Source: Bacteroidaceae bacterium (GTDB taxonomy: Bacteria > Bacteroidota > Bacteroidia > Bacteroidales > Bacteroidaceae). From it: a stretch of 35,509 bases of DNA. The position numbers were made by a program, and so were the translations under genes. Positions within the stretch are counted from its first letter, which is position 1. The number at the start of each line of letters is the position of its first letter. The notes under the pieces are model-generated. The model made no database searches and was not told the origin of the DNA. It was given only the letters and a program-made list of their open reading frames with translations. The DNA lies in contig JAGAAS010000085.1 of assembly GCA_017615125.1 (NCBI GenBank), positions 1 through 35,509 of the forward strand. Direction: 5' to 3'. Shown here one piece after another: positions 1-6,185 of this stretch.

Positions 1-855
1 GTAGATCTCGGTGGTGCCTATGCTCTCGTGGCCGAGCATGCTCTGGATGACGCGCAGGTTGGCGCCGTTCTCGAGCAGGTGGGTGGCGAAGGAGTGGCGG
101 AAGGTGTGGGGGCTGATGTTCTTCTTGATGCCTGCGGCTTCGGCGAGCTCCTTGACAATGTGGAAGACCATGATGCGCGAGAGGTTCTTGCGGCGATGGG
201 CGCTGATGAAGAGGTAGTCCTCGTAGCCGGGCTTGATGTCGATGTTGCTACGGTCCTGCTGCAGGTAGAGTTCTATCTCGTTGATGGCGGAGCGGGAGAT
301 GGGAACGAGACGCTGCTTGCTTCCCTTCCCCTCAACGCGGATGAAGCGTTCGTTGAGGAACATGTCGCTGAGCTTGAGGTTGCAGAGCTCCGACACGCGG
401 AGGCCGCAGCTGTAGAGCGTCTCGATGATGGCTCGGTTGCGGAGACCTTCCTTGCCGGAAATGTCGATGGAATCGATGATTTTATCTATCTCCTCGACGC
501 TGAGCACCTCGGGCAGCTTCTCGCCGATCTTGGGCGACTCGAGCAGCTCGGTGGGGTTGGCCTCGATGCGGTCGTCGAGGACGAGGTAGGTGTAGAACGA
601 GCGGATGCCGGAGAGGATGCGCGCCTGCGAGCGGGGGTGGATGCCGATGTCGTTGAGCGACGCGGAGAAGGCCTCCAGGTCGGCGAGGGTGGCATCGAGC
701 GGGCTCTTGCCCTCGTCGGCGAGGAAGCCGAAGAGCTTCTGCACGTCGCGCACATAGGCGTCGAGGGTGTTCGGAGAGAGCGATTTCTCGAAGACGAGGT
801 ATTGCCTGTACTTGTCGAGTATCACTTTATTCGTATCTTTTGGCTCTTTGTTCAT
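1..855 (-). CDS. xerD: Tyrosine recombinase XerD (3' end cut by window edge)
   Basis: Site-specific tyrosine recombinase that, with XerC, resolves chromosome dimers at dif. The 285 codons in the window read from MNKEPKDTNK through an N-terminal SAM-like core-binding domain (about residues 10-95) and the catalytic domain. Visible catalytic residues are Arg in CGLRVSEL (about 153), Lys in EGKGSKQ, the HTFRH box and His in LGHESIG. The reading frame ends at the window edge with TTEIY, so bases 3-1 are the codon of the nucleophilic Tyr; only about 15-20 residues should be missing. The start at 855 follows the family N-terminus. Its first 43 codons plus a few upstream bases are duplicated perfectly at 2521-2654. 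The gene now lies downstream of the inserted ATPase on the same strand, so it may be transcribed from that cassette. XerC is the alternative, but the sequence fits XerD better. Confidence 0.93.
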   Translation of the reverse strand, partial: MNKEPKDTNKVILDKYRQYLVFEKSLSPNTLDAYVRDVQKLFGFLADEGKSPLDATLADLEAFSASLNDIGIHPRSQARILSGIRSFYTYLVLDDRIEANPTELLESPKIGEKLPEVLSVEEIDKIIDSIDISGKEGLRNRAIIETLYSCGLRVSELCNLKLSDMFLNERFIRVEGKGSKQRLVPISRSAINEIELYLQQDRSNIDIKPGYEDYLFISAHRRKNLSRIMVFHIVKELAEAAGIKKNISPHTFRHSFATHLLENGANLRVIQSMLGHESIGTTEIY

Positions 856-861
856 TTTATT
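728..861. repeat. 134-bp perfect direct repeat, copy 1 (5' end of xerD)
   Basis: Identical to 2521-2654 over all 134 bases (offset 1793). It covers the first 42 and two-thirds codons of xerD and 6 bases upstream of its ATG. Identity stops abruptly at both ends (727/2520 and 862/2655 differ). The copy is part of the full-length xerD gene. Confidence 0.97.
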
Positions 862-955
862 ATATGTATCGCTCTAGCAGCTAAGCTACAAGTTCACAAA
901 CGATGGGGCAACCTGGATGAATGGGTGTGTATGGGGATGGTGACCAAATAATGCT

Positions 956-2323
956 CTAAAGAAACATTGACATATACATTGGCAGTAATATCAAGTCCTG
1001 CTCTTTGCGAATATCCTTCGAGTGAAGGAGGTATCGTTGCAGGATGCGGGCCGAGAACTTTTTCTGGAACTCATCAATGGAAACATGAAGATTGGATGTC
1101 GATGACTTAACTTCTATCGGGCATACTTTAGCTTTTCGGGACAACAGAAAGTCTATCTCATAGTTATGTTTGCCCGATGGTGTTGGCCACGTGTGATAAT
1201 ACAACTTATTCCCGGAAGCTGTCAGTATCTGCGACACCACATTCTCATAGACATAGCCCACATCAGCCTTAAGTTTATCGCTCAGCAATTTTTGGTAAAT
1301 GACATTGTCTGTAAATTTATCGTCCCAGAAAGCGAGAGTGACAAACAGCCCCGTATCTCCGCAGAACAATTTGAATTGGTCGCGGTTGATGTGTGATGCC
1401 AGTCCTGCACTTGGGTCGTTGGCATGATAAGCTATATTGACGGTCATGGAATCTTTGAGAATATTAATCTGACCTCTCAGACGATCCAGTTTTCCTCCTT
1501 CAATCACGCTACTGACCTGATAGCGCGATGCGTTACTGCATAGTTGGGATGGAATGGCGTGAAACAAGTCTGAGGTTTGACCAGATGGGTCTAAGTCGTA
1601 GAAATCCTCATCGTAAAGGTCAAGAATGCTGCGTTTGCGTTGGTCAACAATGCTCAAGTCCTGTGTATCGAGGTAGTCATTGACAGCCTGGGGCATGCCT
1701 CCTACCAAAACATATAGACGGAAATCGCGCATCATACGACGATTGGTATCATCACCCAGTGGACTCAGGCTATTAAACATTGTGCGCAATAGGGGAATAG
1801 TTTCATTATCTCCCAACGCCCATCGGAACTCCTCATAGTCCATGGGGTACATATCCAAGTGTGTCTCTTCACTAGGAATGAGAATGTTGTTCTGCTGGGC
1901 GTTCCTGTCTGCTGACTTCCTTTTACGTTTGATACTCAACAGAGAGCCTGTTTCGATGTAATCGTAGCGTCCGTCAGCCACAAGCGTTTTGATGGCTTGC
2001 CGGGCTAATGGTTGCTTCTGAATTTCATCGAAGATGATGACTGACTTGCGTGGTTTCAGGCTTTTCCGATAGTTAAGTTGCAGCTGAGTGAAGATATAGT
2101 CCAGATTGGAGACATCTTCAAACAAGCGATGTATTGATTGCGTTGCCTTTGAAAAGTCGACCAATATGTAGCTCTCATATTCACGACGGGCAAATTCCTC
2201 GGCAACAGTGGACTTGCCGACACGCCTTGCACCTCTGATAAGAAGTGCCGTCGTTCCGTGCTGATTTTGTTTCCAACTCAGCATTTGCTCATATATCTTG
2301 CGCTTAAATATTCTTTCTGCCAT
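956..2323 (-). CDS. AAA-type ATPase with C-terminal DUF4143 (PD-(D/E)XK-like) domain
   Basis: 455-residue ATPase of the AAA_14/DUF4143 family, common in Bacteroidetes and of unknown role. Walker A is GARRVGKST (31-39), Walker B SVIIFDEIQ (94-102), followed by ETGSLLS (about 135), a sensor-like segment typical of the family. The C-terminal part carries EIDF (389-392) and IEVK (403-406), the D...ExK pattern of a restriction-endonuclease-like fold. It is clearly more AT-rich than its neighbours. It sits between two copies of the xerD 5' end, so it is an inserted gene. Its own promoter lies at 2345-2375, 22 bases upstream of the ATG. Its stop is 100 bp from the xerD start on the same strand, so read-through could feed xerD. 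I cannot say whether it acts in defence, as a toxin-like selfish cassette or in DNA repair. Confidence 0.88.
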   Translation of the reverse strand: MAERIFKRKIYEQMLSWKQNQHGTTALLIRGARRVGKSTVAEEFARREYESYILVDFSKATQSIHRLFEDVSNLDYIFTQLQLNYRKSLKPRKSVIIFDEIQKQPLARQAIKTLVADGRYDYIETGSLLSIKRKRKSADRNAQQNNILIPSEETHLDMYPMDYEEFRWALGDNETIPLLRTMFNSLSPLGDDTNRRMMRDFRLYVLVGGMPQAVNDYLDTQDLSIVDQRKRSILDLYDEDFYDLDPSGQTSDLFHAIPSQLCSNASRYQVSSVIEGGKLDRLRGQINILKDSMTVNIAYHANDPSAGLASHINRDQFKLFCGDTGLFVTLAFWDDKFTDNVIYQKLLSDKLKADVGYVYENVVSQILTASGNKLYYHTWPTPSGKHNYEIDFLLSRKAKVCPIEVKSSTSNLHVSIDEFQKKFSARILQRYLLHSKDIRKEQDLILLPMYMSMFL

Positions 2324-2344
2324 CGTTTTATTATTTTATCGGTG

Positions 2345-2375
2345 CAAAGGAAGCCATTAAAACCCAATTATCAAA
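2345..2375 (-). promoter_or_regulatory. Promoter of the DUF4143 ATPase gene
   Basis: On the minus strand TTTG (2375-2372), 19 nt, TTCCTTTG (2352-2345). This matches the Bacteroidetes consensus with one mismatch in the -7 box. The leader would be about 15 nt before the ATG at 2323. Confidence 0.65.
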
Positions 2376-2390
2376 GGAAAAGAATAAAAA

Positions 2391-2475
2391 ATGCCGAAAT
2401 TCTCATTGGTTTTGTATTGAAAAGTGCCGAATTTCTCAAAGATAAGAGTCTTCTATATGCCGAATTTCTCAAAGC
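2391..2475. repeat. Three direct repeats with exact 33-bp period
   Basis: The motif TGCCGAATTTCTCA (first copy TGCCGAAATTCTCA) begins at 2392, 2425 and 2458, giving two 33-bp steps. The two right-hand copies extend to TGCCGAATTTCTCAAAG. They lie just upstream of the ATPase promoter, inside the inserted segment. The sequence between copies is not conserved. Confidence 0.8.
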
Positions 2476-2516
2476 AGTTAACTGAACAATCCGTTCATCA
2501 AGTTCACGACATCCGC

Positions 2517-2648
2517 TTACCCGAAGAGCTTCTGCACGTCGCGCACATAGGCGTCGAGGGTGTTCGGAGAGAGCGATTTCTCGAAGACGAGGTATTGCCT
2601 GTACTTGTCGAGTATCACTTTATTCGTATCTTTTGGCTCTTTGTTCAT
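2517..2648 (-). pseudogene. Truncated duplicate of the xerD 5' end (43 codons)
   Basis: This stretch repeats the xerD start and the first 42 and two-thirds codons, MNKEPKDTNK to VQKLFG. At the point where identity ends the frame runs into GGG TAA, so the open frame stops after 43 residues. It keeps what looks like the original xerD upstream region, including a minus-strand -7 box TATTTTTG at 2674-2667, whereas the full-length gene has lost that region. It may be transcribed and would yield only the first helices of the core-binding domain. No function is claimed. Confidence 0.85.
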
Positions 2649-2654
2649 TTTATT
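2521..2654. repeat. 134-bp perfect direct repeat, copy 2
   Basis: Identical to 728-861. This copy abuts the aroQ upstream region. It is the fragment left next to the presumed ancestral xerD/aroQ intergenic DNA. Confidence 0.97.
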
Positions 2655-2658
2655 TTTT

Positions 2659-2674
2659 TACTTTTGCAAAAATA
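2659..2674. promoter_or_regulatory. Back-to-back -7 boxes: aroQ (plus) and ancestral xerD (minus)
   Basis: TACTTTTG at 2659-2666 on the plus strand fits the -7 box for aroQ (leader about 25 nt). CAAAAATA at 2667-2674 is TATTTTTG on the minus strand, facing the xerD fragment. The plus box has a TTTG only at 23 nt spacing (2632-2635), so its -33 box is uncertain. Confidence 0.5.
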
Positions 2675-2695
2675 ATCAATCTAAAGGAAAAAACT

Positions 2696-3139
2696 ATGCT
2701 TATGAAAGAAAATAATGCGAAGAAAATCCTTGTCCTCAACGGACCGAACCTGAACCTGCTGGGACGCCGCGAGCCGGGCATCTACGGAACGGAGACGATG
2801 GACGAGTGTATGAGGCGCCTTCGAGAGAGGTATCCTGACGTGGAGTTCGACTACTACCAGTCGAACGTGGAGGGCGAGCTCATCAACCGCCTGCACGAGG
2901 CGGGCTTCAGCTACGACGGCATCGTGCTGAACGCCGGTGCCTACACGCACACGTCCGTTGCCATCTACGATGCCATCCAGGCCATCGACACGCCTGTGGT
3001 GGAGGTGCACATCAGCAACATCTTCAGCCGCGAGGCCTTCCGTCACCGCTCGCTCATCACGTCGGCCTGCGTGGGCGTGATCAGCGGCTTCGGGCTCGAC
3101 TCGTACCGCCTGGCCGTCGAGGCCATCCTTGCCCTGTAG
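2696..3139 (+). CDS. aroQ: 3-dehydroquinate dehydratase, type II
   Basis: Converts 3-dehydroquinate to 3-dehydroshikimate in the shikimate pathway, in the cytoplasm as a dodecamer. The 147-residue length matches type II enzymes. Motifs are ILVLNGPNLNLLGRREPGIYG at the N-terminus (catalytic Tyr near its end), NAGAYTHTSVAI, VEVHISNIFSREAFRHRS (catalytic His) and GVISGFG near the C-terminus. The ATG at 2696 follows an AAAGGAAAAA stretch; an in-frame ATG at 2702 is also possible. The larger open frame back to 2633 starts inside the duplicated xerD DNA and is not used. It is first in a plus-strand run with the O-methyltransferase, rbfA and the LolC/E permease. Confidence 0.95.
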   Translation: MLMKENNAKKILVLNGPNLNLLGRREPGIYGTETMDECMRRLRERYPDVEFDYYQSNVEGELINRLHEAGFSYDGIVLNAGAYTHTSVAIYDAIQAIDTPVVEVHISNIFSREAFRHRSLITSACVGVISGFGLDSYRLAVEAILAL

Positions 3140-3143
3140 CCCT

Positions 3144-3779
3144 ATGGAACAAGCCATCGACGAGTATATCCTGAAGCATATCGACGCGGAGAGCGACTAC
3201 CTGCAGCGGCTCTACCGCGAGGCGTGGGTGCACCTGATGAACCCGCGCATGTCGTCGGGACACCTGCAGGGGCGTCTGCTGAAGATGCTCGTCGAGATGG
3301 CACATCCGCACCGCATCCTCGAGATAGGCACCTTTGCCGGCTACTCGGCGCTCTGCATGGCCGAGGGGCTGACGGACGACGACAGACTCTACACCTTCGA
3401 GATTGACGATGAACTGGAGGACTTCACCCGCCCCTGGATTGAGGGCTCCGACGTCGCGAAGCGTATAGTGCTCACCTTCGGCGACGCCCTTCAAATAGTA
3501 CCGACGATGGGTATCGACTTCGACTTCGTGTTCATCGACGGAGACAAGAGGCAATACATCGACTACTACAAGATGGCCCTGCGCCACACGACGCCGAAGG
3601 CCTTCATCCTGGCAGACAACACCCTGTGGGACGGACACGTCGTGGACGACGCCTATCGGCACGACCATCAGACAACAGCCATCAACGAGTTCAACGCCCT
3701 CGTGGCTGCCGACACGCGCGTGGAGAAGGTCATCCTGCCCATCCGCGACGGCCTCACCATCATACGTAAACGACAATAA
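3144..3779 (+). CDS. SAM-dependent O-methyltransferase (class I, family 3)
   Basis: 211-residue methyltransferase of the catechol/caffeoyl-CoA O-methyltransferase type. Motif I is ILEIGTFAGYSALCMAEGL, the acidic ribose-binding region YTFEIDDE follows, then FVFIDGDKRQYIDYY, which carries the metal/SAM-site acids, and ILADNTLWDG. The start at 3144 is 4 nt after the aroQ stop; an upstream in-frame ATG at 3129 lies inside aroQ and is less likely. The small-molecule substrate cannot be told from sequence. Confidence 0.88.
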   Translation: MEQAIDEYILKHIDAESDYLQRLYREAWVHLMNPRMSSGHLQGRLLKMLVEMAHPHRILEIGTFAGYSALCMAEGLTDDDRLYTFEIDDELEDFTRPWIEGSDVAKRIVLTFGDALQIVPTMGIDFDFVFIDGDKRQYIDYYKMALRHTTPKAFILADNTLWDGHVVDDAYRHDHQTTAINEFNALVAADTRVEKVILPIRDGLTIIRKRQ

Positions 3780-3785
3780 ACAGAT

Positions 3786-4127
3786 ATGGAAACAACAAGA
3801 CAAAACAAGATTTCACGCCTCATCCAGAAGGAGCTGAGCGAGATATTCCTCTTGCAGGCCAAGTCGATGAGCGGCACCATCGTCTCGGTAACGAAGACAC
3901 ACGTCAGCCCCGACCTGAGCGTCACGCGGGTGTACGTGAGCGTGTTCCCCTCGGAGAAGGCTGCCGAGATAGTGGGCAACCTCAACGCCAACCAGAAGAG
4001 CATCCGCTTCGAGCTGGGCAACCGCCTGCGCCATCAGCTGCGGATCATCCCCGAGCTGAAGTTCTTCGTGGACGACTCGCTCGACTACATCGACCACATC
4101 AACGAGCTGCTCAAGAGCAACGGATGA
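3786..4127 (+). CDS. rbfA: Ribosome-binding factor A
   Basis: 113-residue single KH-like domain protein that binds the 30S subunit and helps mature the 5' end of 16S rRNA. The N-terminus METTRQNKISRLIQKELSEI and the segments VSVTKTHVSPDLSVTRVYVSV and LRIIPELKFFVDDSLDYIDHI are typical of the family. It starts 6 nt after the methyltransferase stop and its last bases overlap the next start by 4 nt (ATGA), so translation of the permease is probably coupled to it. Confidence 0.93.
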   Translation: METTRQNKISRLIQKELSEIFLLQAKSMSGTIVSVTKTHVSPDLSVTRVYVSVFPSEKAAEIVGNLNANQKSIRFELGNRLRHQLRIIPELKFFVDDSLDYIDHINELLKSNG

Positions 4128-5383
4128 AAATCAACCTGCCGCTATACATCGCCCAGCGCTACCTCTTCTCGAAGAAGAGCCACAACGCCATCAACATCAT
4201 CTCGGCCATCTCGGTGTGCGGGGTGACGCTGGCGACGCTGGCGCTCGTGTGCACCCTCTCGGTGTTCAACGGGTTCCACGAGCTGGTGGAAAAGATGTTC
4301 ACCAACTTCGACCCTGACCTGAAGATAGAGGCGGCAAAGGGGAAGACCTTCGTGCCCACCGACAGCATCTACGCGCTACTGCAGGCCATGCCCGGCATCG
4401 ACGTCGTCACGGAGACGCTGGAGGACAACGCGATGGTGCAGTACAAGGAGAAGCAGGCGATGGCTACCATCAAGGGCGTCGCGGACAACTTCAGCAACCT
4501 CACCTCCTTCGACCACACGCTGCTGGGCAACGGGCAGTTCATCTTCTCCGACGAGGTGGCCGACTACGGCATCATGGGCATCCAGCTCGTCTACACGCTT
4601 AACTGCGGCTTCAGCTTCGTCGACCCGCTGGAGGTCTATGCTCCCAAGCGGGGCACGCGGGTTAACATGGCCAATCCGATGATGAACTTCACGAAGAAGA
4701 ACCTCTACAATCCCGGGCTCGTCTTCCGCGTGAACCAGGAGGAGTACGACGGCTCCTACATCATCACCTCGCTTGACTTTGCCCGCTCGCTGTATGGCTA
4801 TGACAACGAGGTGAGCGCGCTGGAGCTGAAGGTGTCGCCCTCCGCCCGCGTGAAAAAAGTGAAGAAGGCGCTCCGCAGCGCCCTGGGCGACGCATTCACG
4901 GTCAAAGACCGCTACGAGCAGCAGGAGGAGGTGTTCAAGATTGTCGAGATAGAGAAGTTCATCTCCTACCTCTTCCTGTGCTTCATCCTGCTGATCGCCT
5001 GCTTCAACATCATCAGCAGCGTGTCGATGCTCATCCTCGACAAGGAGAAGAACATGACGACGCTCCGCAGCCTCGGCGCGGGGGATGAGCTCGTGCGGCA
5101 TATCTTCATCTGGGAAGGGCACCTCATCACCCTTTGCGGGGCAGCCGTAGGGCTTGTGCTGGGCGTGCTTCTCTGCCTGGCGCAGCAGCACTTCGGCATC
5201 GTGAAGCTGGGGAGCGCGGGAAGCTTCGTCGTCGACGCCTACCCCGTGAGCGTGCACCTGAGCGATATCGTGCTCGTCTTCGTCACCGTCTTCGTCGTAA
5301 GCGGCCTGTCGGTATGGCTCCCCGTGAGGATGCTCGCGCGCAGGCTCACCCACAGCAACGAAGGGGAGGAGGAGAAAGGCTAA
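4124..5383 (+). CDS. LolC/LolE-type ABC transporter permease (FtsX/MacB family)
   Basis: 419-residue inner-membrane permease. It has an N-terminal transmembrane helix (about residues 24-46, ISVCGVTLATLALVCTLSVF), a periplasmic MacB-like core and three C-terminal helices (about 278-300, 330-352 and 378-400). N-terminal IAQRYLFSKKSHNAINIIS is typical of the lipoprotein-releasing subgroup. The likely role is extraction of lipoproteins, with an ATPase (LolD) encoded elsewhere. It is coupled to rbfA by a 4-nt overlap. MacB-like export is an alternative. Confidence 0.85.
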   Translation: MKINLPLYIAQRYLFSKKSHNAINIISAISVCGVTLATLALVCTLSVFNGFHELVEKMFTNFDPDLKIEAAKGKTFVPTDSIYALLQAMPGIDVVTETLEDNAMVQYKEKQAMATIKGVADNFSNLTSFDHTLLGNGQFIFSDEVADYGIMGIQLVYTLNCGFSFVDPLEVYAPKRGTRVNMANPMMNFTKKNLYNPGLVFRVNQEEYDGSYIITSLDFARSLYGYDNEVSALELKVSPSARVKKVKKALRSALGDAFTVKDRYEQQEEVFKIVEIEKFISYLFLCFILLIACFNIISSVSMLILDKEKNMTTLRSLGAGDELVRHIFIWEGHLITLCGAAVGLVLGVLLCLAQQHFGIVKLGSAGSFVVDAYPVSVHLSDIVLVFVTVFVVSGLSVWLPVRMLARRLTHSNEGEEEKG

Positions 5384-5513
5384 GGTCTTTAAAGTCCTTA
5401 AGGTCCATAACGACTGCTAAAGGCTAAATGGGCCAAACGCGTTAGCGCTGATTAGCCAGCAGCTAAGCTGCGATTAGCTTGTTAGCCAGGCACGTAGTGC
5501 CGTTTAGCCTTTC
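5384..5513. repeat. Mini-hairpin repeat block between convergent genes
   Basis: Between the convergent ends of the permease and DUF4294 genes lie units of the form CCA, 13-nt palindrome, G(A/T)TTAG. Clear palindromes are GCAGC-TAA-GCTGC (5459-5471) and GGCAC-GTA-GTGCC (5489-5501); a less regular one is CGC-GTTA-GCG (about 5438-5447). TTAGCC or its variants lie between them. The block may end transcripts from both sides. Related units occur at 23265-23314. Confidence 0.75.
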
Positions 5514-6107
5514 CTAAATCATTCCGTTTTCAAGGAGGAAGATGATTTCCTCTATGTCGGCATCGGCGCCTTCGGGATCGTAGTCGCTCTTCAGCGTGGC
5601 GCCGAACATCGAGGCAAAGGCTTGGTAGAACCCCGCTCGGAACTTGCCTCGGAAGACTTTTATCAACGCGTAGCTCGTCTGATTGCACTCGCGGTCAACG
5701 AGCTTGATGAGGAGCTTCCCCTGCCGGAGCGTCAGCTTCGTCATCACAGGCTTGTAGGTCTTCATCAGCTCCTTCTCGACCTTCTTCATATGCTTCTCGC
5801 GGGCCTTGTCGTTGGGGAGGGTGAGCTGGTACTCGTAGGTCTCGACGATGATGTTACGTATCTCGCGCGCCAGAGGAAGCGTCTTCTGCACGTCGCGCAC
5901 CATACGCCACCATTCCTTCTCCTTGCGCCGGCTGCTGAACACCTTGCTGTAGATGTACACGTCGCGCATGTGCACCACAGGTATCGTGTCGCCTTTATAC
6001 ACCGTTACGGGCAACATGTTCTCGCTCCCCAGCTGTCCCTGCGCGAAGATCTCGCAAAGGGCTGCTAGCGAAAAACATACATAAAGAAGTAATCTCCTCC
6101 CGTTCAT
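5514..6107 (-). CDS. DUF4294 domain-containing secreted protein
   Basis: 197-residue protein found across Bacteroidetes, function unknown. The start at 6107 gives a signal peptide (MNGRRLLLYVCFSLAALC to IFAQG) and then the DUF4294 region: VYKGDTIPVVHMRDVYIY, WWRMVRDVQKTLPLAREI, YEYQLTLPNDKAREKHMKK and LIKLVDRECNQTSYALIK. A longer frame to 6146 would begin upstream of the promoter box TACCTTTG (6120-6113), which ends only 5 nt before this ATG, so the mRNA is probably leaderless. It is divergent from the helix-hairpin-helix gene. Confidence 0.85.
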   Translation of the reverse strand: MNGRRLLLYVCFSLAALCEIFAQGQLGSENMLPVTVYKGDTIPVVHMRDVYIYSKVFSSRRKEKEWWRMVRDVQKTLPLAREIRNIIVETYEYQLTLPNDKAREKHMKKVEKELMKTYKPVMTKLTLRQGKLLIKLVDRECNQTSYALIKVFRGKFRAGFYQAFASMFGATLKSDYDPEGADADIEEIIFLLENGMI

Positions 6108-6112
6108 GTGGG

Positions 6113-6120
6113 CAAAGGTA
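6113..6120 (-). promoter_or_regulatory. -7 box of a probably leaderless DUF4294 transcript
   Basis: TACCTTTG on the minus strand ends 5 nt before the ATG at 6107. With the usual offset of this sigma factor, transcription would begin at or next to the start codon. No convincing TTTG -33 box at 19-21 nt. Confidence 0.55.
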
Positions 6121-6148
6121 ACGATTCCTTTCCGTTTTGCTGCCATCC

Positions 6149-6181
6149 TTTAATAAATGTTGACAATTTTTGCTATTTTTG
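6149..6181 (+). promoter_or_regulatory. Promoter of a probably leaderless HHH/outer-membrane gene
   Basis: TTTA (6149-6152), 21 nt, TATTTTTG (6174-6181), then CCCC and the ATG at 6186. The start of transcription is predicted at or next to the ATG. This mirrors the minus-strand promoter 60 bp away. Confidence 0.6.
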
Positions 6182-6185
6182 CCCC

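Noticed and set aside
2391-2475. CRISPR-like array
   Set aside because: Only three copies of a 14-17-bp motif, no palindromic repeat and no cas genes.
728-2654. IS target-site duplication explanation for the 134-bp repeat
   Set aside because: Far too long for any usual target duplication, and no transposase or terminal inverted repeats were seen in the segment.
2633-2695. Upstream extension of aroQ
   Set aside because: It would start in duplicated xerD DNA and cross the promoter box; type II enzymes begin at the later start.
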